DNA of 64,000 bases from Lysinibacillus sp. SGAir0095 (GCF_005491425.1 NZ_CP028083.1:1078001-1142000); one strand, 5' to 3'. Numbered from the stretch's first letter, positions 18,559 to 30,648 are shown. Numbers and translations are program-made. Notes: a model not told the origin generated them from the sequence alone.

Positions 18559-20226
18559 CTAAACTTCCATTATAATAGGTAAAATCATTGGACGACGTTT
18601 TGTTTTCTCAAATAAATAAGGACCTAAAACGTCTGTAATTTCGTTCTTCATTTCAGTCCATTGAGTAGACTTTACTTGAACCATTTCGTTCAAATGATTG
18701 TTTAACATTTTTTGAGCTTCACTGATTAGTGAGCCTGATTCACGCATATAGACAAATCCACGTGAAATGATGTCAGGACCGGCTACAAGCTTTTGCTTCT
18801 TCATATCGACACTTACAACGACGATGACTAAACCTTCCTCAGAAAGGATACGTCGATCGCGTAACACGATATTACCGATGTCACCAATACCACTTCCATC
18901 AATATATACATCTCCAGAAGGGATTTTTCCTGCAACATGAGCTTCATTTGCGCTTAAAGCAAGCACTTCGCCATTTTCCATGACAAAGGTATTATCAATC
19001 AGTACATCGCAATCCTCTGCTAGTTTAGTATGCATTTTGAGCATGCGATACTCACCATGGATTGGCATAAAGAACTTTGGTTTCATAAGTCGAAGCATTA
19101 ACTTTTGTTCTTCCTGTGAACCGTGTCCAGATGTATGAATATTGTTTAAAGAACCGTGGATGACTTCTGCACCAGCGCGGAATAATAGGTTAATAATCTT
19201 ATTAACACTCATTTGATTTCCTGGGATTGGTGAAGAAGAGAATACTACAGTATCTCCAGGTTGAATTTGAATTTGTCTATGTGTACCATTTGCAATTCGG
19301 GATAAAGCTGCCATTGGTTCACCTTGAGAACCTGTACATAAAATGAGTACTTCATTTGCAGGTAAACGATTAATCGTTTGGGCATCAACAAATGTTTCTT
19401 TAGGTGCTGTAATATACCCTAATTCACGTCCGATAGATATGGCATTATCCATTGAACGTCCAAATACAGCAATTTTACGACCGAATTGGGCAGCAGCGTC
19501 TGTTACTTGCTGTAGTCGATGGATATTGGAAGCGAATGTCGCGAATATAATACGACCATCTACTTTACGTAAAATATCATCTATGCTTTCGCCAACCTTA
19601 CGTTCAGACATTGTAAAGTTTGGTACTTCTGCATTTGTACTATCAGAAAGTAGGCAAAGAACACCATCACGGCCAATTTCGGCCATTTTAGTTAAGTTCG
19701 CTGGTTCTCCTACTGGCGTGAAGTCAAACTTAAAATCTCCTGTATGGACAATATTGCCAGGAGGTGTTTTCACAACAATTCCAAATGCATCTGGAATACT
19801 GTGAGTAGTTCGGAAGAAGCTTACAGATGTTTTTCTAAATTTGATAACATCGTCTTCCTTGATTTCAATTAGCTTTGTCGTACGTAGTAAACCGTGCTCG
19901 TCTAATTTATTTCTCAATAAACCCAGAGCAAGCTTGCCACCGTATACTGGAATATTCAATTGGCGTAAAAGGTAAGGGATACCGCCAATATGATCTTCGT
20001 GGCCGTGGGTAATAAATAACCCTTTAATTTTGTCGACATTACGTACTAAATAAGTGTAATCCGGGATAACATAGTCGATTCCTAATAAATCGTCATCCGG
20101 AAATTTAATTCCAGCATCGATTACAATAATTTCATCCTGGAATTGTACTGCATATGTGTTTTTTCCGATTTCGCCCAGTCCGCCGAGAGCGAATACCGCT
20201 GCTTGATCATTTTTTACAAATTTCAT
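18559..20226 (-). CDS. rnjA: Ribonuclease J1
   Basis: A 555-aa metallo-beta-lactamase/beta-CASP ribonuclease with 5'-3' exonuclease and endonuclease activity, central to mRNA turnover and rRNA processing. The zinc motif HGHEDH occupies residues 74-79. Other motifs are the HTGDFKFD Asp and, in the beta-CASP domain (~215-350), ATFASNIHR and SGHGS. Residues ~450-555 form the C-terminal domain. It is six bases downstream of rpoY and forms an operon with it, as in B. subtilis. Confidence 0.97.
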   Translation of the reverse strand: MKFVKNDQAAVFALGGLGEIGKNTYAVQFQDEIIVIDAGIKFPDDDLLGIDYVIPDYTYLVRNVDKIKGLFITHGHEDHIGGIPYLLRQLNIPVYGGKLALGLLRNKLDEHGLLRTTKLIEIKEDDVIKFRKTSVSFFRTTHSIPDAFGIVVKTPPGNIVHTGDFKFDFTPVGEPANLTKMAEIGRDGVLCLLSDSTNAEVPNFTMSERKVGESIDDILRKVDGRIIFATFASNIHRLQQVTDAAAQFGRKIAVFGRSMDNAISIGRELGYITAPKETFVDAQTINRLPANEVLILCTGSQGEPMAALSRIANGTHRQIQIQPGDTVVFSSSPIPGNQMSVNKIINLLFRAGAEVIHGSLNNIHTSGHGSQEEQKLMLRLMKPKFFMPIHGEYRMLKMHTKLAEDCDVLIDNTFVMENGEVLALSANEAHVAGKIPSGDVYIDGSGIGDIGNIVLRDRRILSEEGLVIVVVSVDMKKQKLVAGPDIISRGFVYMRESGSLISEAQKMLNNHLNEMVQVKSTQWTEMKNEITDVLGPYLFEKTKRRPMILPIIMEV

Positions 20227-20232
20227 AATGAT

Positions 20233-20442
20233 CTAAGCATTCTCCAAGTTGAAGTTTGGGCTATTTTTTTCATATTCTAAATAATTGCCCTCAAGTAATT
20301 GGATATACTCGATGTTGTAATTGCGATCTTTTAAATAGCTGCGCACTTCTCTTTCTGAAGCTGCTTCTAAATAAAGACTTTTAGTATTTTCGCGAACTGG
20401 TACCTCTTGAGCGTTTTCTTGGTAATAAACTTTGTAAATCAT
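20233..20442 (-). CDS. rpoY: RNA polymerase epsilon subunit
   Basis: A 69-aa protein corresponding to B. subtilis YkzG (same length and same position upstream of rnjA), the small epsilon subunit of Firmicute RNA polymerase. [20 protein letters not shown] and the following SLYLEA region are characteristic. It has a strong RBS (AAAGGAGAG). Co-transcription with RNase J1 links transcription and decay machinery. Confidence 0.93.
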   Translation of the reverse strand: MIYKVYYQENAQEVPVRENTKSLYLEAASEREVRSYLKDRNYNIEYIQLLEGNYLEYEKNSPNFNLENA

Positions 20443-20870
20443 GATTTCTCTCCTTTAATTAACGTACATTTACGTGCATCGTATAGATTATTTAAAGTGA
20501 ACTACTTGCCATAAAAAGAGTAGCGTTAGAATTGCATAATTTAAAGATAATAAAAGATGATATATCAAAAGCTACTGATTTTGCAAAAAGCTTTATCTTC
20601 TTTTCATAATTTTTCTTAACACGAAAAAACACTTGTACCTATTTTACCATCAATTGGTTAAAGAGTCTTGTTCTACTGATAAGGTAATTTAAAAATTTAT
20701 CCAGAATAGGTTTAGTCAACTTGTCTAGTCGCCGTCTAATTATGGAATACATTGATTGTATAATAGGATAGTGTTTGTCCTTCCTAAAATGAAAGAAGAT
20801 AAATGTCAATAATCTTTGTTAAAGATGCATTTCCTTTATATTATCATGCGTCTGTCTTAAAATAAAGAAA
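20443..20870. other. 428-bp region upstream of rpoY without a recognised gene
   Basis: AT-rich sequence with no credible ORF. It contains the rpoY-rnjA promoter or leader region. On the minus strand it follows directly from the small peptide gene and hairpin at 20871-20962, so it could be a long 5' leader for rpoY-rnjA if transcription reads through. Confidence 0.4.
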
Positions 20871-20893
20871 AGCCCTCCAATTTGAAGGGCTTA
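20871..20893 (-). terminator. Hairpin overlapping the stop codon of the 23-aa ORF
   Basis: On the minus strand AAGCCCTTC (starting inside the TAA stop) pairs with GGAGGGCTT, followed by TTCTTTATTTT. It looks like an intrinsic terminator whose 5' arm would be covered by a ribosome at the stop codon. Confidence 0.65.
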
Positions 20894-20962
20894 AGCGATT
20901 GATTTTTTTCCGAGGAGGCCATTTAATCGTTTCAAAATTCTCTTTTTGAGTCGTTTTAACAT
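20891..20962 (-). CDS. 23-aa cationic amphipathic peptide, novel
   Basis: A tiny ORF starting at ATG 20962 (minus strand) with AGGAG nine bases upstream and a possible promoter TTTACA-16-TATTCT before it. The 23-residue product begins MLKRLKKRIL and continues KRLNGLLGKKSIA. It has nine Lys/Arg and no acidic residue. Leu/Ile at positions 2, 5, 9, 10, 13, 16 and 17 would line one face of an alpha helix, giving a strongly basic amphipathic helix. It could be a membrane-binding or toxin-like peptide, or a leader peptide controlling the hairpin at its stop codon and hence the downstream rpoY-rnjA. No family is recognised. The RBS, start, codon pattern and terminator together argue for expression. 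Confidence 0.55.
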   Translation of the reverse strand: MLKRLKKRILKRLNGLLGKKSIA

Positions 20963-21055
20963 GGCGTATCACTCCTAACTTACAGAATACTGACTATTTT
21001 CTATATGTAAAGTATTTTCCATTTACATATAAATATGTGTTGAGAGGGTTATAAA

Positions 21056-21826
21056 ATGACAAAGATTATATTTTTTGATGTTGATGGGACACTTTATAAT
21101 AATGAAAAGAAAATTCCTGAATCCGCTAAAGAAGCCATTAAGGCTGCTCGGAACAATGGTTACGAAATTGCGATTGCAACAGGCAGAGCACCTTTTATGA
21201 TTGAGAGTCTTATAGAAGAGTTAGAAATTGATACATATGTTACATTTAATGGTCAATATGTAGTGTATAAAGGAGAAGTGATTTATACAGACAGTGTGGA
21301 GAAAGGGTATTTAGCGAAAATTATCGAGTTTGGGCATGAACGAAATCATCCAGTCGTTTTTATCGATGATAAGGAAATGATCGCTTCTATTGAAGGGCAC
21401 TCCTTTATTGAACAAAGTATCAATACTTTAAAATATCCATATCCAATGAGCAATCCATTATTTTATGAAGATAATGAAGTGTATCAGACACTTATTTTCA
21501 TGGAAGAATCGGATGAGCAGCTATATAGAGACACGTTTTCAGAAGTCAAGTTTGTTCGATGGCATCCATATTCTTGCGACATTTTACCAAAAGATGGTTC
21601 AAAAGCTAGAGGTATTAAGACATTATTAGAAAAATTGAATATACCTATTGAAAACTCCATTGCGTTTGGTGATGGATTAAATGATCTTGAGATGCTTCAA
21701 GAAGTTGGCACATCAGTTGCAATGGGCAACGGGGTAGAGCAAGTAAAAGAAGTAGCAGATATTGTAACTGATCATGTTGATCGTGATGGTATTGCAAAAG
21801 CCATGAAAATGCTAAATATCATTTAG
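21056..21826 (+). CDS. ykrA: Cof-type HAD-superfamily phosphatase (YkrA)
   Basis: A 256-aa HAD IIB hydrolase. Motif I is DVDGTL (nucleophile D8, acid D10), motif II ATGR, motif III Lys in PKDGSKARGI, and motif IV GDGLNDLEML. The cap domain lies between residues ~85 and 185. These enzymes hydrolyse sugar phosphates or flavin/pyridoxal phosphates and the physiological substrate is not evident. Position between rpoY and def matches ykrA. Confidence 0.88.
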   Translation: MTKIIFFDVDGTLYNNEKKIPESAKEAIKAARNNGYEIAIATGRAPFMIESLIEELEIDTYVTFNGQYVVYKGEVIYTDSVEKGYLAKIIEFGHERNHPVVFIDDKEMIASIEGHSFIEQSINTLKYPYPMSNPLFYEDNEVYQTLIFMEESDEQLYRDTFSEVKFVRWHPYSCDILPKDGSKARGIKTLLEKLNIPIENSIAFGDGLNDLEMLQEVGTSVAMGNGVEQVKEVADIVTDHVDRDGIAKAMKMLNII

Positions 21827-21931
21827 AATAGTTAAGATTCCGCGGCCGATTGAAAAAATACCCTTCTAACATTAGTCTATGTGCCATGTTTTGAAATGCT
21901 TAGACTATAAATAAAATAATTTGTTAATAAT

Positions 21932-21970
21932 GAAGGAGGTGTCTCTATTTGAGAAACACCTCCTTTTTAT
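21932..21970. terminator. Bidirectional terminator between ykrA and def
   Basis: AAGGAGGTGT..CTC pairs with GAG..ACACCTCCTT, followed by TTTATTATT. The AAGGAGGTG in the stem mimics a Shine-Dalgarno but has no ORF behind it. Confidence 0.85.
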
Positions 21971-21984
21971 TATTTATAGATGGT

Positions 21985-22542
21985 CTACTCTTCACCTAAT
22001 GGGAATGAATTTGGTACTTGTTCAAACGGGCTTTCGTCATTAATGTGATCGAAAAACATAATGCCATTTAAATGGTCTAATTCGTGCTGGAAGGCGATTG
22101 CAGGTAATCCTTTTAGGCGCAGTTTCTTTTCTTCTCCATCAACTGTAAAGAATTTCACGGTAATTCTCGCATATCGAGGGACAAAACCAGGAATTGGTCG
22201 GTCAACTGATAGACATCCTTCACCAGATGGAATATAAGTTTTTTCTACTGAATGACTCACGATTTTAGGGTTTATGGCAACAAAGCTTAATTGCTCTCCG
22301 TTATCATTCTCTAGATGAAGGGCAAACATTCTTTTTAAAGAGTTTACTTGATTGGCTGCTAAACCAACTCCAGGACGAAGACCATATTTTTCAGCAAGTT
22401 CAGTATCTTGGCTATTAATGAGGTATTCCAACATGTCATGAGCAAGTTTTCGGTCATCTTCGGTTAGAGGAAACGTTACTTCCTGTGCTTTAGTTCTTAA
22501 TGTTGGGTGACCATCACGGATAATATCTTCCATTAAAATCAT
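21985..22542 (-). CDS. def: Peptide deformylase
   Basis: A 185-aa metalloenzyme that removes the formyl group from nascent polypeptides. All three motifs are intact: GVGLAANQ (58-65), EGCLS (108-112, metal ligand C110) and QHELDH (152-157, His-Glu-x-x-His). It has the type 2 insertions of Gram-positive deformylases. The start ATG at 22542 is eight bases from GGAAG. It corresponds to B. subtilis ykrB (defB). Confidence 0.95.
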   Translation of the reverse strand: MILMEDIIRDGHPTLRTKAQEVTFPLTEDDRKLAHDMLEYLINSQDTELAEKYGLRPGVGLAANQVNSLKRMFALHLENDNGEQLSFVAINPKIVSHSVEKTYIPSGEGCLSVDRPIPGFVPRYARITVKFFTVDGEEKKLRLKGLPAIAFQHELDHLNGIMFFDHINDESPFEQVPNSFPLGEE

Positions 22543-24110
<1,568 letters not shown>

Positions 24111-24113
24111 CCA

Positions 24114-25091
24114 ATGGCACAAATGACAATGATTCAAGCGATTACGGATGCACTCCGTTGCGAATTAAGAGATGATGAAAATGTTTTAGTGTATGGTGAA
24201 GATGTAGGTGTAAACGGTGGGGTTTTCCGTGCAACTGAAGGTCTTCAAAAGGAATTCGGGGTAGACCGTGTATTCGATACACCACTTGCTGAATCTGGTA
24301 TCGGTGGTTTAGCAGTAGGTTTGTCTTTAACTGGTTATCGTTCTGTTCCTGAAATCCAGTTCTTCGGCTTCGTGTATGAAGTAATGGACTCTATTAGTGG
24401 TCAGTTAGCTCGCTATCGCTACCGAACAGGAAATACTTTCAATATGCCTGTAACGATTCGTTCTCCATTCGGAGGCGGCGTTCATACACCTGAAATGCAC
24501 TCTGATAGCCTTGAAGGTTTAATGGCGCAACAACCTGGACTAAAAGTAGTTATTCCATCAACTCCATACGATGCAAAAGGTTTACTGATTTCATCAATTC
24601 GAGATAACGATCCAGTTATTTTCTTGGAACACTTAAAACTATATCGTTCTGTAAAAGAAGAAGTACCTGAAGAATCATATACAATTCCACTTGGTAAAGC
24701 GGATGTGAAACGTGAAGGGAAAGATTTATCGATCTTTGCTTACGGATTAATGGTACATGAAAGCTTAAAAGCAGCTCAGGAACTTGAAAAAGAAGGGTAC
24801 TCAGTAGAAGTGGTAGATTTGCGTACGGTTCAACCATTAGATATTGAAACGATTGTTGCTTCAGTTGAAAAAACAAACCGTGCAATTGTAGTTCAAGAAG
24901 CACAAAAACAAGCTGGTATTGCAGCAAATGTCGTTGCTGAAATTACAGAACGTGCAATCTTGAGCTTAGAAGCACCAGTATTACGTGTAGCAGCACCAGA
25001 TACAATTTATCCTTTCCCACAAGCTGAAAATATTTGGTTACCAAATTATAAAGATATTTTAGAAACTGCGAAAAAGGTATTAACATTCTAA
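24114..25091 (+). CDS. pdhB: Pyruvate dehydrogenase E1 beta
   Basis: A 325-aa transketolase-like beta subunit with [15 protein letters not shown] near the N-terminus and [16 protein letters not shown] in the middle. It starts three bases after pdhA and forms the alpha2beta2 E1 with it. Confidence 0.97.
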   Translation: MAQMTMIQAITDALRCELRDDENVLVYGEDVGVNGGVFRATEGLQKEFGVDRVFDTPLAESGIGGLAVGLSLTGYRSVPEIQFFGFVYEVMDSISGQLARYRYRTGNTFNMPVTIRSPFGGGVHTPEMHSDSLEGLMAQQPGLKVVIPSTPYDAKGLLISSIRDNDPVIFLEHLKLYRSVKEEVPEESYTIPLGKADVKREGKDLSIFAYGLMVHESLKAAQELEKEGYSVEVVDLRTVQPLDIETIVASVEKTNRAIVVQEAQKQAGIAANVVAEITERAILSLEAPVLRVAAPDTIYPFPQAENIWLPNYKDILETAKKVLTF

Positions 25092-25119
25092 TCATTTGTA
25101 AAAAGAAAGGGTGAAACAT

Positions 25120-26475
25120 ATGGCGTTTGAATTCCGCATGCCTGATATTGGAGAGGGTATCCATGAAGGGGAAATCGTAAAATGGTTCGTTAAACCGGGC
25201 GATAAAATTCAAGAAGATGATGTACTTTGTGAAATTCAAAATGATAAAGCTGTTGTAGAAATGCCTTCACCAGTAGAAGGAACAATTGAAGAAATCCTTG
25301 TAGAAGAAGGCTCTGTAGCAGTTGTAGGCGATGTCATCATTCGAATCGATGCACCTGGCTATGAAAATCTACAATTCAAGGGTGACGATCACCACAAAGA
25401 AGAAACAACTTCAACAACAAGTGCACAAGTTCAAGGTACCGCAGAAGACGGTAACTCTGTTGAAAAAGCTCCAGTTAAAGGTGATTCAAAAGAAGATCCA
25501 GCTGTAGACCTTACAGCAGATACTTCAGATAGTGAAAAACGCATTATCGCAATGCCGTCAGTTCGTAAATATGCAAGAACAAAAGATGTTAACATTCAGC
25601 TGGTAAGCGGATCGGGTAAAAATGGACGTATTCTGAAAGAAGATATCGAAAGTTACTTATCTGGCGGAAAAGCGGCGACTAAAGCTGAAGCAGTAGAAGA
25701 AACTACTGTGGTTGAAGAGAATGTAGCCGAAGAAACAGTTGCTAAATCTCAACCTGTAAGCTTTGAAGGGGAATTCCCAGAAACGCGTGAAAAAATCTCT
25801 GGAATTCGCAAAGCAATTGCTAAAGCAATGGTTCACTCGAAACAAACTGCTCCACATGTTACATTAATGGACGAAGTTGATGTAACAGAATTAGTAGCAC
25901 ATCGTAAGAAATTCAAGGATATAGCGTCGGAAAAGGGTATTAAGTTAACTTATTTACCTTATGTAGTAAAAGCTTTAGTTTCTACATTACGTGAGTACCC
26001 TGAGTTCAACCGTTCATTTGATGATGCAACAAATGAAATTATTCAAAAGCATTATTTCAACATCGGAATTGCTGCGGATACTGAAAAAGGATTACTTGTA
26101 CCGGTAGTAAAACATGCTGACCGTAAATCAATTTTCAATATTTCTGCTGAAATTAATGAATTAGCAACAAAAGCTCGTGAAGGTCGACTTTCACCTAATG
26201 AAATGAAAGGCGGTTCATGTTCAATTACGAATATTGGGTCTGCTGGAGGTCAATGGTTTACGCCAGTAATTAACCATCCTGAGGTAGCAATTTTAGGAAT
26301 CGGAAGAATTTCTGAGAAACCAGTGATAAAAAATGGTGAAATTGTAGGTGCACCTGTGTTAGCATTATCATTGAGCTTTGATCATCGTATGATCGACGGA
26401 GCCACTGCGCAAAATGCTTTAAATCATTTAAAACGTTTGTTAAGTGACCCGGAACTTTTATTAATGGAGGCGTAA
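25120..26475 (+). CDS. pdhC: Dihydrolipoamide acetyltransferase (PDH E2)
   Basis: A 451-aa E2 core. Residues 1-~80 are one lipoyl domain with the lipoylated lysine K43 in [11 protein letters not shown]. An acidic, Thr/Ala-rich linker follows, then the E3/E1-binding domain (~143-180, [15 protein letters not shown]). The catalytic domain spans ~215-451, with [10 protein letters not shown] carrying the active-site His. The ATG at 25120 was preferred over the in-frame GTG at 25111, which is part of the ribosome-binding stretch. Confidence 0.96.
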   Translation: MAFEFRMPDIGEGIHEGEIVKWFVKPGDKIQEDDVLCEIQNDKAVVEMPSPVEGTIEEILVEEGSVAVVGDVIIRIDAPGYENLQFKGDDHHKEETTSTTSAQVQGTAEDGNSVEKAPVKGDSKEDPAVDLTADTSDSEKRIIAMPSVRKYARTKDVNIQLVSGSGKNGRILKEDIESYLSGGKAATKAEAVEETTVVEENVAEETVAKSQPVSFEGEFPETREKISGIRKAIAKAMVHSKQTAPHVTLMDEVDVTELVAHRKKFKDIASEKGIKLTYLPYVVKALVSTLREYPEFNRSFDDATNEIIQKHYFNIGIAADTEKGLLVPVVKHADRKSIFNISAEINELATKAREGRLSPNEMKGGSCSITNIGSAGGQWFTPVINHPEVAILGIGRISEKPVIKNGEIVGAPVLALSLSFDHRMIDGATAQNALNHLKRLLSDPELLLMEA

Positions 26476-26478
26476 AAA

Positions 26479-27891
26479 ATGGTAGTAGGAGATTTCGCAA
26501 TCGAAATTGACACTTTAGTAGTAGGTAGCGGACCTGGTGGTTATGTAGCAGCAATTCGCGCAGCTCAAACTGGTCAAAAAGTTACAATTGTAGAAAAAGG
26601 TGTAGTAGGTGGCGTATGCCTTAACGTAGGGTGTATTCCTTCAAAAGCGTTAATTTCAGTTGGGCACCGTTTCGAACAAGCACAACATTCAGAAGATATG
26701 GGTGTTTTCGCTTCTGAAGTGAAGCTTGATTTTGAAAAAGTACAAAACTTCAAAAACGGCGTAGTTAAAAAATTAACTGGCGGTGTTGAAGGTCTTTTAA
26801 AAGGCAACAAAGTAGAAATCGTTCAAGGTGAAGCATACTTCTCTGATGCAAATACAGTACGTATTATCAATGGAGATTCTGCTCAAACATATACATTCAA
26901 AAATGCAATTTTAGCAACTGGTTCTCGTCCTGTTGAAATCCCGACTTTTAAATATACAGAGCGCGTACTAAACTCTACTGGTGCTCTTAACTTAAAAGAA
27001 TTACCAAAAAAATTAGTTGTTATCGGCGGTGGATACATCGGTACTGAATTAGGTTCTGCATTTGCAAACTTCGGTACTGAAGTAACAATTATCGAAGGCG
27101 GAAAAGATATCTTGGCTGGCTTCGAAAAACAAATGACTGCTATCGTTAAAAAAGGTCTTAAGAAAAAAGGCGTTACAATCGAAGTAGGCGCATCTGCTAA
27201 AGGTGTGGAAGAAAACGAAAATGGCGTAATCGTTTCTTACGAAGTTGGTGGAGAAGAGAAAAAAGTTGAGGCTGACTACGTATTAGTAACTGTAGGTCGT
27301 CGTCCAAACACAGATGAAATCGGTTTAGAGCAAATCGGTATCGAATTTGCTGAGCGCGGTTTAATCAAAGTTGACAAACAATGTCGCACAAATATTCCAA
27401 ATATCTATGCAATCGGTGATATCGTTGACGGTCCACAACTTGCTCACAAAGCATCTTACGAAGGTAAAGTTGCTGCTGAAGCAATTGCTGGTGAAAAATC
27501 AGTTGTTGACTACTTGGCAATTCCAGCTGTATGCTTCACAGATCCAGAAATGGCTACTGTTGGTTACAGCGAAGAGTCTGCTAAAGCTGAAGGCTTAGAA
27601 GTGAAAGTTGCGAAATTCCCATTCGCAGCTAACGGTCGTGCATTAGCATTAAACCAAACTGAAGGTTTTGTTAAATTAGTAGCTCGTAAAGAAGATGGCT
27701 TACTAGTAGGTGCTCAAATTATCGGTGCAGGTGCATCTGACATGATTTCTGAGCTTTGCCTAGCGATCGAAGGCGGTATGACTGCTGAAGATGTGTCTCT
27801 AACAATCCACCCTCACCCAACATTAGGTGAAATCACGATGGAAACTGCCGAAGTATTACTAGGTAACCCAATCCACATCATTTCGAAATAA
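26479..27891 (+). CDS. pdhD: Dihydrolipoamide dehydrogenase (E3)
   Basis: A 470-aa FAD enzyme that reoxidises lipoamide. It has the FAD motif [10 protein letters not shown] (17-26), the redox disulfide C47-LNVG-C52, the NAD motif [10 protein letters not shown], and the C-terminal catalytic HPHPTLGE His-Glu pair. It starts three bases after pdhC, ends the operon and is shared with other 2-oxo-acid complexes in relatives. Confidence 0.97.
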   Translation: MVVGDFAIEIDTLVVGSGPGGYVAAIRAAQTGQKVTIVEKGVVGGVCLNVGCIPSKALISVGHRFEQAQHSEDMGVFASEVKLDFEKVQNFKNGVVKKLTGGVEGLLKGNKVEIVQGEAYFSDANTVRIINGDSAQTYTFKNAILATGSRPVEIPTFKYTERVLNSTGALNLKELPKKLVVIGGGYIGTELGSAFANFGTEVTIIEGGKDILAGFEKQMTAIVKKGLKKKGVTIEVGASAKGVEENENGVIVSYEVGGEEKKVEADYVLVTVGRRPNTDEIGLEQIGIEFAERGLIKVDKQCRTNIPNIYAIGDIVDGPQLAHKASYEGKVAAEAIAGEKSVVDYLAIPAVCFTDPEMATVGYSEESAKAEGLEVKVAKFPFAANGRALALNQTEGFVKLVARKEDGLLVGAQIIGAGASDMISELCLAIEGGMTAEDVSLTIHPHPTLGEITMETAEVLLGNPIHIISK

Positions 27892-27902
27892 TCCTTTTAT
27901 CA

Positions 27903-27952
27903 AACGCATTATGCTGCAGTTTATTTGCAGCTAATGCGTTTTTTTTTTATTA
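27903..27952 (+). terminator. pdh operon terminator
   Basis: AACGCATTA..CTGCA pairs with TGCAG..TAATGCGTT followed by nine or more T. It is a long, strong hairpin. Confidence 0.9.
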
Positions 27953-28192
27953 ATAAAATAGGATAATAAAAAATAAGTAAATAGATTTTTAAATCATTTC
28001 GAATTCAGATCTATCTTATACCCCCATCGGTTATTGCAGCTACAGAGACGTTTGTCGAATGAAAATATCTCCTTCTTAATGCGTAAATCGACACTATATG
28101 AATTACATCATTAAAAAAAAATGACAAAGCTACAAAATATTTAAACAATTCATTATAATGGAGTTATTATTGTTTACATTTCGGGGGATGAA
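27953..28192. other. Intergenic region before the sensor kinase gene
   Basis: About 240 bp of AT-rich sequence holding presumably the promoter of the two-component system. No ORF, RNA motif or clear operator was recognised in it. Confidence 0.35.
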
Positions 28193-29824
28193 ATGAAATT
28201 AGATTCCATGCAGTCGAAAATTTTTCTATATAATATTGTGATTATTTTTTTGATTTCTGTTGCGATTGGCATATCTTTTTATTTTACTTTATCCAATGCC
28301 ATTAAAGATGAAATTGGAGCAAAGGCATTGCAAATAGCAAAAACTACTGCAATACGTGAAGATGTACAAGCAGGTTTTTACTCGGATAATCCAAGTGAAA
28401 TTTTACAACCAATCGCTGAAGAAATTCGTAAAGAAACAGGGGCTGAGTATGTTGTAATTGGAAATCGGGAGGGGATTCGATATTCTCATCCAGTCAAAAG
28501 TCGGATTGGTCAAAAGATGGTAGGAGATGATAATCAAGGGGTATTGGAAAAGGGGTTATCTTATATTTCTGAAGCAACTGGAACACTTGGACCAGCCGTA
28601 AGGGGAAAGACGCCTGTTTTTAACGATGAGCATCAAATTATTGGGGTAGTCTCGGTAGGCTATTTAAAGAAAGACATTAGTGATATCTTCTCTACATATA
28701 TAGATAATATTGTTTGGATTATCGCGATTTTTATTATGATTGGGTTGATTTTTGCCTCGCTTCTATCTTCAAGAATAAAAAAAGATCTATTAAATTTTGA
28801 ACCAATTGAGATTGCAGAACTCTTAAAACAACAAAATGCGCTCATTGAATCCGTCCGAGAAGGAATTATTATGGTCAATGAAGATGGAGTAATTACAGTA
28901 CTCAATCATGCAGCCTATAAGATGTTATCGGATGGGGAAGAGACTCAACTTATTGGAAAGCATATTCGAAATGTATTGCCGAACACTCAAATGGATCAAG
29001 TTCTATCAACCGGAGAAAGACATCTTGATCGCGATATGGAAATAAATGGAAATAAAGTATTGGTTAATCGAATACCAATTTTAAAAGGGGATAAAGTTGT
29101 AGGTGTGGTATCAAGTTTTCGTCTCCAATCTGAAATCGATCGATTGGCAATGGAACTTTCACAGGTGAAAAAATATACAGAAGCTTTAAGAGCTCAAACC
29201 CATGAATACAACAATTTTTTATATACCATCTCTGGCCTTATTCATCTGCAAAATTATGAAGAAGCTCTCGAGTTGATCCATAATGAACGGGAAGCACAAG
29301 GAAATTTGATTCATTTTATTTCAGATCGATTGCAAGATCCATTTATTAGTGGAATCTTAATTGGTTTTTTCAACCGTGCCAATGAGTTAAAAGTAAAGCT
29401 TATGTTTGATGAAGATAGTAAACTTCAATCTGTGCCAAAGCATATTCAAAAGCATCTATTTGTATCAATTCTGGGGAATTTAGTAACAAATGCTTTTGAA
29501 GCTGTTGAACATCTGCCAGAAGAACAAAGACTTGTTCGAATATTAATCTTGGACAATGGGAAAGAACTATTAATAGAAGTAGAAGATAGTGGAAATGGAA
29601 TTGACAACAAGGTAAAAGATATTCTCTTTGAAAAAAGAGTTTCGACAAAAGGGATTCATAATGACCGACATGGCTTTGGTCTGATGAAGGTAAAAGAGAA
29701 TCTCCTTGAGTTAGCTGGAGAAATTTATACGGAAAATGGTGATCTGGGGGGAGCACTATTTATCGTTGTGATACATAAGGGGGAGAATGATCATGAGGGA
29801 CAAAATAGAGGTGCTGATTGTTGA
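28193..29824 (+). CDS. CitA/DcuS-family sensor histidine kinase
   Basis: A 543-aa membrane kinase. TM1 spans ~13-33, an extracellular PAS-like sensor ~35-170 (with YSHPVKSRIGQ and a downstream VRGKTPVF strand as in citrate/C4-dicarboxylate sensors), TM2 ~173-192, and a cytoplasmic PAS ~212-310. The phosphoacceptor is H337 in LRAQTHEYNNFLY, and the ATPase domain shows NLVTNAFEAV, EDSGNGID and HGFGLMKV. This subfamily senses di- or tricarboxylates outside the cell. Its 3' end overlaps the response regulator gene, and tctCBA lies immediately downstream, so citrate or a related acid is the inferred ligand. Confidence 0.9.
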   Translation: MKLDSMQSKIFLYNIVIIFLISVAIGISFYFTLSNAIKDEIGAKALQIAKTTAIREDVQAGFYSDNPSEILQPIAEEIRKETGAEYVVIGNREGIRYSHPVKSRIGQKMVGDDNQGVLEKGLSYISEATGTLGPAVRGKTPVFNDEHQIIGVVSVGYLKKDISDIFSTYIDNIVWIIAIFIMIGLIFASLLSSRIKKDLLNFEPIEIAELLKQQNALIESVREGIIMVNEDGVITVLNHAAYKMLSDGEETQLIGKHIRNVLPNTQMDQVLSTGERHLDRDMEINGNKVLVNRIPILKGDKVVGVVSSFRLQSEIDRLAMELSQVKKYTEALRAQTHEYNNFLYTISGLIHLQNYEEALELIHNEREAQGNLIHFISDRLQDPFISGILIGFFNRANELKVKLMFDEDSKLQSVPKHIQKHLFVSILGNLVTNAFEAVEHLPEEQRLVRILILDNGKELLIEVEDSGNGIDNKVKDILFEKRVSTKGIHNDRHGFGLMKVKENLLELAGEIYTENGDLGGALFIVVIHKGENDHEGQNRGADC

Positions 29825-30488
29825 AGATGATAAAAGAATTGCAACGATTCACCAAAAGTTTATGAGTAAAATCGTAGGTTATGAATGCATAGGGGTAGCA
29901 CATAATGGTGAAGAAGCTTTTGAATGGATTGATACTGTAAAACCTGATTTAGTTTTGCTGGATGTATATTTTCCTGATTTATTAGGTACGGAAGTCTTGG
30001 ACTATATTAAATTGAATAGTCCTGAAACTGACATCATATTTATCACTGCCGCTTCAGAAACTGATATCTTAAAGAAGGCATTACGTGGTGGAGTTGTGGA
30101 TTATTTATTAAAGCCAGTAACCTTTGAGAAATTTGAAGATTGTTTGGAAACCTATCGTGCTAAAAGAAGGCTTCTTGAGAAAAATTCTAACCTTGAAGAG
30201 AATGAGATTAAAGAATTATGGACTTCATCGAAATCTCTTCAAATTAATGAAATTACTCCAAAAGGGATCGATGTCATCACAAATGGGAAGGTATTTGATT
30301 ATTTGCAAAAATACCCAGAAGGGATCACGGCAGAAAAACTGGGGAAAGATTTAGGTTTGAGTCGTTCGACGGCCCGTCGATACTTAGAATACCTAGTCTC
30401 AGAAAATAAGGTGTATACGGATTTAATTTATGGGACAGTTGGTAGACCAGAAAGACGATATATTCCAGAAAAAGAATATAGCAGATAA
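29793..30488 (+). CDS. CitB/DcuR-family response regulator
   Basis: A 231-aa regulator with receiver domain ~1-120 (acidic pocket EDD at 11-13, phosphoacceptor D57 in LVLLDVYF, conserved Lys in LLKPV) and a C-terminal winged HTH ~165-231. The start at 29793 is ten bases after GGGGGA. An ATG two codons upstream is too close. Translationally coupled to the kinase, it is expected to activate tctCBA. Confidence 0.88.
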   Translation: MRDKIEVLIVEDDKRIATIHQKFMSKIVGYECIGVAHNGEEAFEWIDTVKPDLVLLDVYFPDLLGTEVLDYIKLNSPETDIIFITAASETDILKKALRGGVVDYLLKPVTFEKFEDCLETYRAKRRLLEKNSNLEENEIKELWTSSKSLQINEITPKGIDVITNGKVFDYLQKYPEGITAEKLGKDLGLSRSTARRYLEYLVSENKVYTDLIYGTVGRPERRYIPEKEYSR

Positions 30489-30548
30489 AAAAGGCAATTC
30501 AGAAATTCGTTTAATAGACGAGTTTTTGAGTTGCCTTTTATTTTTTAC
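30488..30548 (+). terminator. Terminator after the two-component system
   Basis: AAAAGGCAA pairs with TTGCCTTTT around an inner CGT..ACG stem, followed by ATTTTTTA. It separates the regulators from tctCBA, which therefore need their own promoter. Confidence 0.75.
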
Positions 30549-30564
30549 AACGATAATTTGACGG

Positions 30565-30648
30565 TTTTGTGAACAATATGAACAAAATCGCATTTATGGA
30601 AAAAATATCAACTTATATTCGTTATATTGTAAAAAGTATGCGCTTTCA
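30565..30648 (+). promoter_or_regulatory. tctC control region: inverted repeat and cre-like site
   Basis: TTTTGT-11-ACAAAA (30565-30587) is a candidate binding site for the response regulator. AGTATGCGCTTTCA (30635-30648) matches the CcpA cre consensus TGWAANCGNTNWCA at all but two of its defined positions. Activation by carboxylate and catabolite repression would suit a tricarboxylate transporter. Both sites are pattern matches only. Confidence 0.35.

Noticed and set aside
21930-21945. A Shine-Dalgarno-like AAGGAGGTG after ykrA.
   Set aside because: It is one arm of the bidirectional terminator and no ORF follows.
24616-24927. Long antisense frames within pdhB, tctA, pycA and other genes.
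   Set aside because: They are shadows of strongly biased coding sequence on the opposite strand, with no RBS or family resemblance.
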